Positions 48,354 through 61,015 are shown, numbered from the stretch's first letter. The stretch: DNA of 64,000 nt from Rhynchonema sp. JSB1_4 (GCA_030248065.1 JASAMV010006456.1:23603-87602), one strand, 5' to 3'. Translations and numbers: made by a program. The notes: a model not told the origin generated them from the letters alone.

Positions 48354-49173
48354 TGTCTATTGGAATTGGATAATGATTTTTAGGTGTGATTTGCACGTAT
48401 CTGAACTTCAGGTGCTAATTGAAAATAAAATAGGCAAATTTGAGAAAGTACACCATGCACAAGTCTAGATGTAATTGCGACCTGCATCCTAAATTTTAAA
48501 TGCGAATCAAAACTTTCACCAACGCAGACATTTCTGTGAAAAACGAGTTGGATGGAACAAACTCCATCGACCTCTGGAGGACGCTGCAATTTTGCTTGGA
48601 CCGTGTTTTGGGTGTTGCAAATAGCACCTGAAGCTTTGAAAAAATCTCTGTGAACCGAACCAAATCAGCTTGCACGTCAAGACGTGATAAGATCGCACGT
48701 TGTGACACCAACGATCATTGTGAGTGTCCTTGAGTGGGCAACCACGTTTGCGCACAACGAACTGATTGATAAAACTGTCGCTGGAATATCATTACTGTCA
48801 TAAATTTAGTCAATCATCATGGAACTTATAGCAGATACCATTGCGCAACGCAATTGCAGTGTTTCATAACGACCACTATTTCTCGAAATAATAAGCTGGT
48901 ATCGCGGCTCAATTTTCTAGACGCTTTATTTACTTTATGAAGCACAACTAACGAGTAAAAATGCGTGAAAGCACTAATCGCACATAACAATGAACATTAT
49001 GAAAAAATTAAAATACAAAATTTATTTACGAGTAAGGATAGCAAATTATGAAGAGCAAAAATCACAAACTGACACACGCCAGAAAAGGCATAACAATGTA
49101 AGCAAGTTGGTACTATAAAGGCACCAGAATTACCCTTTTGAATCAAATCAACCCCGAAATACGTATCATAGCC
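48354..49173. other. Upstream flank of the RNF43-like gene
   Basis: Likely promoter side of the minus-strand ligase gene. Nothing specific recognised. Confidence 0.3.
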
Positions 49174-49867
49174 CAGTGGTTTAAAAAAATTTTTTTTATT
49201 AAAAAAAAAATTTAAAAAAAAATTCGTTCCAAAAGTTAAAATTTTTTTTTATTATTTCAAAATTCGAAAATTTCTCTATTTTTTGCTCTAAAAGTGCTAT
49301 TTTTTGCATAAAAATTGCTACTGTTAGCATCACCCGACCCTACCATGGGTGTATTGGGTGCCATAATCGTTGTTTTGTGGCATCTAGACATAGTGCACAC
49401 ACTCACATGGCCTCTCATATGATTACACATGTACATGTGACTGGGTGGGGATGCATTTATCCGTGCAACAGACCCGAAAGCAGTGATTCGGTGTGATATT
49501 CACTCTATATTTACACTGTTTGTCACATATTTGCATTGGTCGTGTACCAAGAGGCAATAGTTTCACCCAAATTTACCGTCTTGAGTCTCACAAAGCCACA
49601 CCAAGGCACCCACACCACGTGGGGGAAGTGTACGGCTGTGTACCTGACTACTGTTGGTACTCATTGACCATTGTTTAGTATTGTTTTCGTGTCGTGAGTG
49701 CTTTATATGCACTTACCACACGTTATGGAAGAAAAATGCCACTATTTTTTTGCTTTAGCGCTCATTTTTTTTCGTTTCTGGCAGTTTTTGGCTGGAATAA
49801 AAATTTTTTTTAAATTAAAAAAAATTAAAAAAAGGCGTTTGAATAAAAATTTTTTTATTAACCACTG
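49174..49867. mobile_element. hAT-type element, A/T-rich family
   Basis: A 694-bp element with ends CAGTGGTTTAAAAAAATTTT and AAAATTTTTTTATTAACCACTG, flanked by exact TCATAGCC (49166-49173, 49868-49875). Poly-A/T stretches lie inside both ends. The inner string AAATTCGTTCCAAAAGT recurs at about 61335, marking a second, broken copy there. No transposase frame. Confidence 0.88.
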
Positions 49868-50998
49868 TCATAGCCGCGTGAATTTAGTCAGGCAAAGATA
49901 ATAAAGTGGGACAAAGGAAACGGTTCACAACAGTGAGCGAAGAACAATATTATACCGTGCGTGGTGTTTTTCACAAAATCGTGGAACGGGCTTGCACATT
50001 GAAAAGAGGTGTTCACAATTAAACCTAAACACGAAAAAGGTAAGGTTCCAAATGAAAAATGACATAAAAGTAAAAAGGTTGACTGCCAAACATGCGATGA
50101 CAATGACAGTGACAACGTTCACAATGACCTGTCAACAATCGCTTTTCATTTCACACACATTTTCAATCATAATTTCACACAATAATTAGTATTGCATAGT
50201 TGTTGCGGTGTCGCAAGTTACAACCGCATTTATCAACCCCTGACAATAAACGTCGTCCGCAGTGATGCACAGACGTGCATTGCATAAGACGTGACATTAC
50301 AAGCAGACACAACAGACCAGGCGAACCTATGTATCAACTCAAACCTGTTTAGTTCATTTGTTTGACATAACACACCTTCACTTGTTAACAGCAGACTTCA
50401 GAGTCGGTCCTGTCTGCTTAGAATTGGGTCTACTTTCAGAACACAGTCGTGAAAAATCAACAATAGCACGCTATTAGATTGTGTTCAGAAATGCCGCGCA
50501 ACAAACTCCCAGATGGCTGATGTTTCACTGCCATCATAATGCATGTTCAATCAGCGCCGATTCAGATCGATCAAAAAGTTTGACACATACATACGTATCA
50601 GCTCACCAAAAAACATTATCAAAAATTCGAAAGCGAAGCGCAGAAAACCGATAGAAAAACTGGCACAGAAAGGGTCGAAAAACCACCAGCAGCTGACAAC
50701 ATCAGTAGATCGCATTGGGACACGTCACGTACACGCAAGTAAAACAATGTCACTGGACCAAAAACAACATAAAGTCATCTGTGAGCGAGCAGCCACAACG
50801 CTTTTGCACATGCACAGCACTGCATTGTACTGTATATGTATGTAAACGTAACACTGAAGCTAACAGCTGATGTAACACAAGTATGCCAACACGAGTCAAG
50901 TTGAAACAGCAGCAGCATCTGTTTTTTTTGTGGCAAACATATGAGAACACACATGCAGAGGTGCGTAATTTCGTTGCCTAGAATGCCCAGCGATGATA
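49868..50998. other. Unassigned stretch
   Basis: About 1.1 kb between mobile elements. No recognised gene. Confidence 0.3.
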
Positions 50999-51142
50999 CT
51001 AAAGGCCACTTTATACTTTGTCTCGTTGCGACACACGCAACATTTTCGTGCGCGTTGATTGGCTCATGCGCGACCAACAGCCAATCAGCGCGTCAGAAAA
51101 TGTTGCGTGTATCGCAACGAGACAAAGTATAAAGTGGCCTTA
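50999..51142. repeat. Palindromic MITE, 144 bp
   Basis: Arms TAAAGGCCACTTTATACTTT and its complement, continuing through GTCTCGTTGCGA and ACGCAACATTTTC. The loop holds GATTGGCTCATGCGCGACCAACAGCCAATC. It ends 14 bp before the large foldback element. Confidence 0.75.
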
Positions 51143-51156
51143 ACACGTACACTGCA

Positions 51157-52840
51157 CTAGGAAAAAAGTGCCGGAGGCAGCGTCGTATACCTTGGTTGTG
51201 GTTACCACACGTTGTCACTCTGTTTCTGATGACATAATGGGTCAAAACAAGCACCTTGTCCTCTATGCAGTATTTCCGTCAGTTTCTGATGATATACCAT
51301 AATGGATCAAAACAAGCACCCTGGCCTTCATACACTTTTTACACAGTTTCTGATGATACAATGGGTCAAAACAAGCCTGTTCGTTCACTTTGACGACAAC
51401 CAAGATATACGCCGCGCGCTCGCCGGGGAGCTACCACCATTGTTTGTGTCATCAATCTGCGAGTTAAATGGGTCCGCGTTACCACAAGTCAAACTTTCCA
51501 CGGAAGCTTATGCATTTGTATTTGGAACTAAAATCAAGCTTTCAGAACCGACAAACTTGTGAGGATGTAACGTCAGGAAAAGATCCAATGCAAAAATTGA
51601 CGAAAAGTCCAACCTAGAGCACAATTCACAACTGAAAACAAATGACCGCCATGAACAAGATAGGCGATCGCCTACGCAACACTGGTCGAACGACTATGAT
51701 ACCATCACTAGGTTCGACTGTTACTACTAGACTATTGCGCCGTCAATGGAAGACTTGTGCAATCATCACAAGTTGCACCACCACGTACCGCAGTTTGAGA
51801 GACTAGTTGGACGACTATATTACCACTAGCTTAGTCGAATCACTTGGTTGAGCAACTTGTGACGCTAGTTGCACGACTAGATTATCACCGGTTGAACCAC
51901 GACTGTAAGTTCCGCAATTTATGACACAAGTTAGACGACTGCCAACTTAAATGAACCATAGCGTTCTAAAATCTGTGACACTGGTTGGTCGACTAGGTCA
52001 CTCAGTTTGTACCGGAGTTTTCCACTTAAAGCCCCCCTGAATAGAGCCCTCGGGGGCTCTAAGTGGAAAATTTTCCACTTAAAGCCCCCGGGGGCTCTAA
52101 TTGGATTTATTTTTTACGGACCATTAATTTTACATCGAACAGTAAACTTGCCAAAATAGTTCAAACTAGTGTAAGAATGACCAAAATACCGCACTTTTCT
52201 GTTGTTTTGCCAACGTTTTGCCACGTTTAGATGAAGATCCTCACAATCAGGTTGAAATATGGTATCAGAATGTCAAAATGCTGGCCTAAAGTGTCCCTAC
52301 TGACAACGATGAAAACACCCAGTTTTCCGCTTAAAGCCCCCGAGGGCTGTAAGTGGAAACGTTTCCACTTAAAGCCCCCGGGGGCTCTAATTGGATTTTT
52401 TCTTTCTGGTCGGAGGGTCCATTTTCCACCAATTTCCGCATAGAGCCCCCGGGGCTTTAAGTGGAAAACTCCGGTACATCACTGATCATTTCGAAAACTG
52501 TGTTTGTGACCGGCGACAAAATTGGCTGACCCATTTAACTCGTAGTTGATGACACAAACAATGGTGGTAACTCCCCGGCGAGCGCGCGGCGTATACCTTG
52601 GTTGTCGTCAAAGTGAACGAACAGGCTTGTTTTGACCCATTGTATCATCAGAAACTGTTTAAAAAAGTGTATGAAGGCCAGGGTGCTTGTTTTGATCCAT
52701 TATATCATCAGAAACTGACGGAAATACTGCATAGAGGACAAGGTGCTTGTTTTGACCCATTATATCATCAGAAACAGAGTGACAACGTGTGGTAACCACA
52801 ACCAAGGTATACGGCGCTGCCTCCGGCACTTTTTTCCTAG
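51157..52840. mobile_element. Foldback element with about 310-bp inverted arms
   Basis: The left arm 51157-51472 and right arm 52529-52840 are inverted copies: CTAGGAAAAAAGTGCCGGAG outside, and TTAAATGGGT near the inner edge. Each arm has three internal repeats of GTTTCTGATGATATAATGGG followed by TCAAAACAAGC. The 1.05-kb centre includes a second palindromic zone (52011-52476) whose ends are GTACCGGAGTTTTCCACTTA and its complement, with AAAGCCCCCGGGGGCTCTAA units. No coding gene. CTAG at both outer edges may be part of the termini. Confidence 0.78.
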
Positions 52841-53443
52841 TTTTGACCCTTTTGTCGAGTCTTGTGAAGACATCAAATGGGAACACGCACTCCGGCATCG
52901 CGATGGATGCCGTCGTGGCTCGTGGGTTGCTTTACTGTACACGAGATAAATATAATAAACAAAAGCACAAATGAAGCAGCACACGCGAAACAATAGTCAA
53001 CCAACAACAACTACCCAGTGCGGGCGGGGCAGCCATCAAACACGTCAAAGTTGTCACGCGTACTCGGATGCCGTCGTAAGCGTGCATTTTGCAACACGCA
53101 ACAACCACATCCTTTCCACTTTTTGTCTTGAACTATAATTGTTCATCACAGTACTGTAATCAAAGGCAACGAAATCAAGAAGCTGAATTGTTGTATGTTG
53201 TTGAACTGGATTCTGCCACACACGTTACCAATTGTCCAACGAAGTGTGGCGACATTTTCTGTCGGTTGCACGACTAAATTGATAATGTACATTCTTAGTT
53301 GTGCGACCAAGCATGACAAAATTTGCGGTCTGTTGTGCGACTAAATTCAACGACCTACACTACAGTGATGCGACAACTAACAAGTACGGGCGGGGCAGCC
53401 ATCAAACAGGTCAAAGTTGTCACGCGTACTCCGTCATCGCAAA

Positions 53444-54363
53444 TACAGGACATGACTAATATCTCTAAACACAAAACACACGAGCTGGATAGGTTAATCC
53501 ACCAACTAAGCGCACAAAATGCACAGCCTAGTCCGACAATTAACGTCACAAAATATACAGTCAATTCCCCCGACCAACGAGAAAGCTAACGGGCAAGGGC
53601 GATCTCCGTCGACGCGTTGCGTCGCCGTCGATGCCCTTGAGTGTCAACACATGATGTGACTAATGTGCCTACTCACTAAACACACAGGCTGGATAGGTTA
53701 GTCCACCAACTAACGGCACGAAATGCACAGGCTAGTCTGACAATTAACGTCACAAAATATACAGGCTAGTCCCCCGACGAACGGGCAAGACTGACGGGCA
53801 AGGGCGATCTCCGTCGACGCGTTGCGTCGCCATCGATGCCCTTGAGTTTTAACACATGACGTGACTAATATGCCTAATCACTAAACACACAGCTTTGATT
53901 GGTTAGTCCACCAACTAACGGCACGAAATGCACAGGCTAGCCCGACAATTAACGTCAAAAAATATACAGGCTGGTCCCCCGACCAACGGGCAAGACTGAC
54001 GGGCAAGGGCGATCTCCGTCGACGCGTTGCGTCGCCGTCGATGCCCTTGAGTTTCAACACATGACGTGACTAATATGCCTAATCACTAAACACACAGCTT
54101 TGATTGGTTAGTCCACCAACTAACGGCACGAAATGCACAGGCTAGCCCGACAATTAACGTCAAAAAATATACAGGCTGGTCCCCCGACCAACGGGCAAGA
54201 CTGACGGACAAGGGCGATCTCCGTCGACGCGTTGCGTCGCTGTCGATGCCCTTGAGTTTCAACACATGACGTGACTAATATGCCTAATCACTAAACACAC
54301 AGCCTGGATTGGTTAGTCCACCAACTAACGGCACGAAATGCACAGGTTAGTCCGACAATTAAC
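53444..54363 (+). repeat. 205-bp satellite array, about 4.5 units
   Basis: The marker GGGCAAGGGCGATCTCCGTC recurs at 53591, 53796, 54001 and (one change) 54206, exactly 205 bp apart. Each unit has an inner hairpin, AAGGGC...GACGCGTTGCGTC...GCCCTT, and TTGGTTAGTCCACCAACTAA. The array ends abruptly at the copied segment starting near 54366. A separate direct repeat of about 50 bp (GGGCGGGGCAGCCATCAAAC) occurs just before, near 53025 and 53388. Confidence 0.88.
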
Positions 54364-54365
54364 GA

Positions 54366-54803
54366 TGTGTGTATATACCGTGAATGAATTGTGTTTGAAT
54401 TGTACATAATAATGTGATCATGAACGTCTGTTTTACATACCATACCAGAAACTGAGCCATGTTACCCGAGATTCTAGTCAGCTTTCTGTTTTAAAGGCAG
54501 CTGCATTTGTGATTGATTATTGATTTATGGTGCACAGTATTGGGCCGCGTTTACGCACCCGACGGCAGAGCGTAGAATGCCGTGCTATTCTATTCTGTGG
54601 CACGTCAGATGTTCTGCGGTGTCTCATTGTACTACATTTCGTCACACTTCTATGTTTTTCAATCATGCCATTTCAAAGCTTTCAAAAAATTATGTACATC
54701 TGTATTGCCGATGACCCTATTTTGCGATTTTTCATAGAAAGCTGATAAAATTCGGTTAGCATCTACCGATGTGTTTTGGCATGTTTCCACCAGACTTCCA
54801 ATG
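54366..54803 (+). repeat. Inverted distant copy of 42118-42590
   Basis: About 440 bp matching, in opposite orientation, the sequence directly after the RNF43-like stop codon. Small deletions distinguish the copies; for example GAAAGTACGGTG near the start and GTTCATGAAGCAACCGTTTT are absent here. Confidence 0.7.
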
Positions 54804-55546
54804 ACCAAAAACCACGTCCACAAGAGCATCGGTGTATGGAAATACTACGTACGTTGTATCGCGTGTAATTATTGTTTAATTGGGACCTCACGTGGATTAA
54901 AACTATTCACCAAACTGAGCAACGAAACCCTTCAACAATTATTAGCAACATTATCAGTTACGTCTTTTGACATTGAGTTAGTATAGTTTTGGCTTATGTT
55001 CCAACCAGGAAGACCTGTCTAGACGACTTTAAACATTAACCAGCCTTGAGATCAGGGTAGAAGAACAATTGTAACAATTGTAAAAGAACTGGTTTTACTT
55101 TTTTTCATTACGTCGTGAGACGGATGCACATGCTTTATCACGGCACCGCCTCACGTGCATACAGGATACAGTGACTGACCGTGATAAAAAGTCGCACTGG
55201 ATATGAAGTACTCATGCGATACAATGACGTCTACTCCCCATTCAGTCTATGCCGTTTGACACGACGCGTATGTGTGGCCTGTGTCAATCCTCATCATCAC
55301 GCTCGTTGCCGCTGTCTGCGAATTATACGCCCCGCATCTGATGCATTATTATGTCGAGATGAAACAACAAGGTCGGTGCACTTTGGAATATTGGTGCCGC
55401 AGAACGAGAATTGTTTTTGATTGGTTAGTTTTACAGTAAGCCACATTTGAGCTGTGCGAGCTTTACAATCCTCAAAACAATACTCTGACATCTCAAAATA
55501 ACGGGATTGGACCCCAACTTTGATGCAAGAGCAACGTGTATCGGCG
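54804..55546. other. Unassigned stretch
   Basis: No recognised gene. A short inverted repeat around 55060 (ACAATTGTAACAATTGT) is the only structure seen. Confidence 0.3.
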
Positions 55547-55744
55547 GACGGGCAATTGAGCAAAACCGGTTTGAGCAAGTAAAAAAGAGCAGTCCAAAAG
55601 AGCAGAACCTAGAAATGAATAGGCCTAAGCCTAACCCTGATACCAAAATCAGCCAAGCCAATGGAACAAATCAAGAACGATTGGCTCTGATCTTTTTCAC
55701 TTGCTCAAAGTGATCTTGCTGAAACCGGCTTTGTCCAATTGCCC
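55547..55744. repeat. Inverted-repeat element (GGGCAATTGAGCAAA family), copy 2
   Basis: Ends GGACGGGCAATTGAGCAAAACC and CCAATTGCCCGGCC, with TTGAGCAAGTAAAAAAGAGCAG and CTTTTTCACTTGCTCAAAG arms as in 11849-12092. Confidence 0.68.
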
Positions 55745-55790
55745 GGCCACCGGTGGATAGCTATAATGCACCGCAACGTTCCGTTTGCAG

Positions 55791-55930
55791 ACATCAACAA
55801 CCTGTCACAATTGGTGTCAACCATGTCCATCGACCAAATCGAGTCGGATCCGTCCGTTGTGATGAGCCTGGCATCGTCAGTGTTGGTCACTGTTTGCAGC
55901 TACTACACCCGCGTGCTCACACTCGCTACG
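55791..55930 (+). CDS. Possible isolated coding exon
   Basis: An open stretch between an acceptor (CCGTTTGCAG) and a donor (TAC/GTAAAT) reads DINNLSQLVSTMSIDQIES and onward, without low complexity. I recognise no family and no partner exon. It could be chance. Confidence 0.2.
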
Positions 55931-55950
55931 TAAATCAGTCGGGCTTGTAC

Positions 55951-56328
55951 TGTGTGTATAGTCCAACCACGTGCTCATGAGACGACTCTTTTTATAGCTT
56001 GCTTGGCCAGATTCAAAAACGCGCCGGTTACACTGTGTTTTCGCAAACAAAAGAAAGAGATTGGGCCGAGAGAGATGATGACAAGTTCCAGCTGGCTGAC
56101 CTCAATTTGTTGCGTGCTTACGCGAACAGCAACGTCGTTCAACACACAAATGTTTTGGGAGTCAAAAGGGATTTTACGCACCGAGGCGGAGAGCGTGTTT
56201 TTAAAAAATGCATGCATTTCTCTTTCTTTCATTTCCGAAATACGTGGAACCGGAACATTATTGGATCCGTTCAAGTCAACTTCAAAATAAGTCGTCTCAT
56301 GAGTTCGTGGCTGGACTATACACGCTGT
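55951..56328. repeat. Inverted-repeat element, about 378 bp
   Basis: Outer arms of about 40 bp: CTGTGTGTATAGTCCAACCA and CTCATGAGACGACT on the left, their complements on the right (AGTCGTCTCATGAG, GGACTATACACGCTG). The interior has no recognised coding. No clear target duplication. Confidence 0.6.
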
Positions 56329-56512
56329 GTCTCTGCCCATACGGACGCTGTTCTGGTGTTGGCTAATCGTAGATACGATAGATGACTCTCTCCAAAAAAG
56401 ACATGAATCTGAATCATGTGCTGCTGTTGTTCTGGCTTTTTATTGTTTGTTTGCTTGTGCAATGAAATGGAATCGGATAGAACGGCTTTATCCAGCGTTT
56501 TCTAACATCGCT

Positions 56513-57377
56513 TCAATAATTTTCGTATAATGCGAAGATGACACTGTACTCATCGTTGTTAACAATGGGTGTGTCGACAATGGACATAGTTGCGTCGTCA
56601 AGTCTGACATAACAATTAATGTCTTGGATCCATTTGCAACATATCACGTGTACCGGTTGTTGCGGATCCCTCGGTTCATGTTGAACGCCGACTATTTTGA
56701 GCACGAGACCACGATCATGAACGAAAACTTTGCCATCGACTGGCAGTTTGAAGGGTTCGCTCCTCTTGTTGAATGTTGCGACGATGACTGCCGGCACGTG
56801 CGTCAATTCCTGCGTGACCATTTTTGTGTTGCTCGAACAATTTTCGCATGACTCGTTCCGTCTTTGGTCCCTTAGAAGTCGTGACAACTCCAGAGGCGAG
56901 TCGACGTGATGATACACGTGGATTTTGGTAGCGATGGTCACTGTGCGTCCGCAATTGTCGCACGTCGAGGTGGTGCGTCGCTTGAAAAGTGGGGCATGCG
57001 CGACTTAAATTTATATATTTTACCAAATTTTAAGGCTATTGTAAGTTCGACTGACCAGTTGTTTTGTTGATTCCAGGTCAAGAACTGATAGTATGTTCGA
57101 CAGTAGTCGCTGAGGATCGATCCCGTTGAGATCGTGTAACGGAAGGTGCATGTCGTCTGAAGTGAAGCTGAAGTAGTATTGAAACAGCAAGAAAATTTTA
57201 CAGTTTGTTTAGCATTACAATTACCGTACCAGGCGACAGGAACGTCATATCAATCAACCTAACGAGCTGTCGGGTGGATTGTGTTTTTCCAGTGCGCGAC
57301 CAACACATTGCGATACGCAAAATTTCTTCAGCAATCAGCCCCGACAATGTTGCTTCCGTAACCGATTTCTCAAGAAT
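56513..57377 (-). CDS. USPL1-like SUMO isopeptidase, C-terminal catalytic part
   Basis: USPL1 is a cysteine protease of the ubiquitin-specific-protease fold that removes SUMO. Three minus-strand exons join in phase (57377-57230, 57156-57056, 56980-56513) and give about 238 residues to a TGA. A two-knuckle metal site (CDNCG, then about 40 residues later CENC) is followed by LTHVPAVIVATFNKR and VFVHDRGLVLKIVGVQH. A His-containing segment (PVHVICCKWI) and YVRLDDATM stand where USPL1 has its catalytic His and Asp. The protein ends in DEYSVIFALYENY, like the last strand of that fold. The catalytic-Cys exon would lie to the right and was not found, so the gene is partial or unresolved. A general USP is the alternative. 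Confidence 0.55.
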
Positions 57378-58508
57378 CTGAAATAATTGATGATTTGATA
57401 TTTTATGTCATTGCTATCGTTTACGAAGGACTTCTAGCATCAAGCAAGCATCATCATCAATTTTTCGCTTTTCTGGTAACTTGGGCCAAATCAATGTCAA
57501 GTTAGCGGCCAGCAGCGGATGCCTCGATTTTTTACAGCGTGTCGGCTGACTTTTCGTCAATTTGACCGACAACCTTCCATGGGCAACATAAAATTAGATT
57601 ATCTTGAGCGCAGTCAAAACAAATTTATAGTATATGCGGGTGTGCTTTGAGGGCACGGGGTGCATATGACGCGTGGTGGGGTTGCGGTTTCGACCCAAAG
57701 TCTAATACCGCGGCTGCCTGGGTCTCGTCAGTTAGACGGACAGCCAGGGCTAGCCCCAAAAACCTGATGGTACAGTTTCAGAGCGAGACTAAATTTATAG
57801 TAAAATCAAAGCAACGCAAAATTGTTATAGCTCATACACGCAATGCTGTGCTCAATTGATTGGTGTTTCTGTACCGGTCGTTTGTGCAATAATTTACTTT
57901 TTTTCTGGAGCGAACAGTCCCTCTACCAAGAGATACCGAATCTCCAAGGAGCTTAAAATTTGTGCGTGACATAGGCTGTCGGAATGCTTTCCGACGGCAC
58001 ATAACAATGTGTCCTGCTACCCTTCCTTCGGTTATGTCCCGAGCCCTTTAACTCATGCGTGGGTCCGATCCAATGCAACATTTATTAGCCGCCAAGAACA
58101 AGAGGAGCACAGCCAACGCATGGTAAACATGAGGGTGGTGAATCTGACAAGTTGACATCATACTGACATACATATACGTAGAGCAGCATATTCTAAATTG
58201 CGGTTATGAAACCATGACAGTTACATACATACCTAGATGTGGGAAATTGAAACCAAAGCCAAAAAATAGGTATTTTCGCTTCATTGGTTGCGCAGCACAA
58301 AAAGGGGCCAAAAAAAACATACCACGGAAACTGTGATGAAAAGATTGGCGAAGTGGCACGAGTTGAGGAAAACCAAACGGTGAATAATGCTTTAGATTGA
58401 AGTCCAGGCGTTTACGAAATATTATCAACCGCACTGGATACCGAGAGGTATACCTATATAACGTATTGACAGCCGGCTTCGATCAGCCTAGGGGTTCAAG
58501 TGCTCGAA
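57378..58508. other. Region upstream of the USPL1-like exons
   Basis: It should contain the missing 5' exons of the USPL1-like gene if it is intact, but I could not recognise the Cys box. No other feature seen. Confidence 0.3.
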
Positions 58509-60641
58509 AATAACAATTTTGAGATTTTAGTGGTAAAGTGTGTATCTTGAGCGTGTGTAATCGTGTGCAGCCCGAAATTTCGGAAATCGTACTTTCCCTT
58601 GAAAAATCAGGGGTTAAACATCCAAAAAATCGATTTTTTAAGACACCCGGGCCCGCTTAAGAAAACTAATTGTTAATGGTTGGTTAAAATGAGTTTGGTA
58701 TATCTGAGCCCAGTTTTGGAAAGCCAACAACAAGCTCTTTCAGATAGGCTACAAGACTTTCCTGATTTTCTGTTGAAATATGGTACTATTCGTGGTTTTA
58801 TATTGTTCATGTCGTATAAAAGTGCAAAAAAGTGCTAATTGTCCAATTCGCCAGACTACCAATTTTTTTTGGAATTGATGTTTAATTCAAAATCTAGAGT
58901 GTCTAAACCGCCTGGAAAAATAAACCCCAGACATGTCCACCCTCCCTATCGTGCGCTAGCCAGGCCCAAACATGAAGGTGGGTGATTTGCATGCATGCGC
59001 ATACAGCCAGCCAGCTGGCAGGGATGTTTCAGCTGGGCTGTATAGGCAAGCCAACTGGCTGGCTGCTGTCACGCGCGTAAACAATGTATTGTTAACGTTG
59101 GCAACCGTTCATTTGTGACGTTTCAAGATTTTCATGCGAATTAAAGGTTTTTTTGCGAATAAACTTCTTGTCGTTCAGGTGTTTTGAAACGTATGCTCAT
59201 ACACGCATTACAATGGCGCATGCAAAAACATTCGTTGTTGTTATTGCTTTGTTGGTGTGTTATTATTGGGGCACTAAAGATGGACAATATAATATTTCTG
59301 GATTGCTTTAATTGCGCTGTTGTTGACAATGGGCAAAGTGGAAAAGCGGATCCAGCAATGGTCCATTTGGCCCCTGAAGGGGGCCACCGTTTCGGAAGGA
59401 AGAAGGAAACGAGACCCCCAAATCGCAGGATTTTCACTGTGATACACTTCTAAAGTCCAAAATATCCAAAATATCAATATCAGCGCGCTTCGCGAGTCAG
59501 TACACATCCATTCTCAATAAAATTAGGCATTCGTGCGCATGAAGTTGCCAAAAATTCGCGCGCTTCACGCGCATTGTCAGATTTTGTAGCATATTTCTTG
59601 TGGAGCACAAATCTGTAAGTCTGCACATGACTCTTGTGCTACGTATGCTTTACATAGTTACGTACATAAGCACGTATGAATGTATAATCCCCAAATTTTT
59701 TAAAACAAGTTGGCAAACCGAGACCAATGAGTCATTGTCCCGACCAAGTCGGTTCAAGCGCAATATATGACGACGACAGATCTGCTGTATTAGTTTGTAT
59801 CAAAACCGCCGTCTGAGTTCTCATATCAGCTTTTTCATTTCCCTGTGCTGGCCACCCTAGGGCAACACCAATGTGATCAGCACAATAAGAGGTTACTGTA
59901 CATGCGCCATTGTAATGTGTGTATGAACATAACATAGGTTTTAAATCATCTGAACGACAATAAGTTTATTCGCAAGAAAACCTTTACGCAAGTTTATTCG
60001 CATGAAAACCTTGAAACGTCGCAAATGAATGGTTGCCAACGTTAACAATACATTGTTTACGTGCGTGACAGCAGCCAGCCAGTTGGCTTGCCTATACAGC
60101 CCAGCTGAAACATCCCTGCCAGCTGACTGGCTGTATGCGCATGCATGCAAATCACCCATCTTCATGTTTGGGCCTGGCTAGCGCACGATAGGGAGGGTGG
60201 ACATGTCTGGGGTTTATTTTTCCAGGCGGTTTGGACACTCTAGATTTTGAATTAAACATCAATTTCAAAAAAAATTTGGAAGTCTGGCGAATTGGACAAT
60301 TAGCACTTTTTTGCACTTTTATACGACATGAACAATATAAAACCACGAATAGTACCATATTTCAACAGAAACTCAGGAAAGTCTTGTAGCCTATCTGAAA
60401 GAGCTTGTTTGTGGCTTTCCAAAACTGGGCTCAGATATACCAAACTCCTTTTAACCAACCATTAACAATTAGTTTTCTTACGCGGGCCCCGGGTGTCGTA
60501 AAAATCGATTTTTTTAGGTATTTAACCCCTGATTTTTCAAGGGAAATTACGATTTTCGAAATTTCGGGCTGCATACCATTACACCCGCACAAGATACACA
60601 CTTTACCATTAAAATCTCAAAATTGTTATTTTCGAGCACCG
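58509..60641. mobile_element. Foldback element with about 670-bp inverted arms
   Basis: The left arm (58509-59175) and right arm (59950-60641) are inverted copies over nearly their full length: GTGCTCGAAAATAACAATTT outside, AATAAACTTCTTGTCGTTCA at the inner edge. They differ by scattered small changes, such as AAGTTTATTCGC duplicated in the right arm. The centre (about 59180-59945) has short open frames of no known family. The long arms suggest an old non-autonomous foldback transposon, or an inverted segmental duplication. Confidence 0.75.
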
Positions 60642-61015
60642 GGACCAGGTGCCAGGCTGTCAAGAGGCAATATGTGCCCAGGTTCCGTGAATTTAGGGTC
60701 CAGGTGCATTAAGGCCCAGCGTGCATTGGGGCAAACGCTACATTAGGGACCACGTGCATTAGGGCCCACGTGTATAAGGGCCCACGTGGATTAGGACCCA
60801 GCGAGCATTAGGGCCCAGGTCTCATTGAGGCCCAGGTTCCATAAGGACACAGGGGTTGCAGTTGGGCCCAGCGTGCATCAGGGCCCGCGTGCATTAGGGC
60901 GCACGTGCATTAGGGCCCATTGCATGAGCATGAGGGCCCACGTGCATCAGGGCCCACGTGCATTAGGGTCCGCGTGCATTAGGGCCCACCGTGCATTAGG
61001 GCCCAGGTGCAGGTT
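60642..61015 (+). repeat. Minisatellite, GGGCCCACGTGCATTA-type
   Basis: About twenty imperfect units of 16-18 bp (AGGGCCCACGTGCATT and variants with CAGGTGC or CAGCGTGC). It starts directly beside the right arm of the foldback element. Confidence 0.8.

Noticed and set aside
53444..54363. Regular direct repeats suggestive of a CRISPR array
   Set aside because: The units are 205 bp, the spacers are conserved along with the repeats, and the context is a eukaryotic genome; this is a satellite.
57640..57860. A possible tRNA-like GGTTTCGACC loop
   Set aside because: No acceptor stem or anticodon arm could be paired around it. No tRNA gene was supported anywhere in the window.
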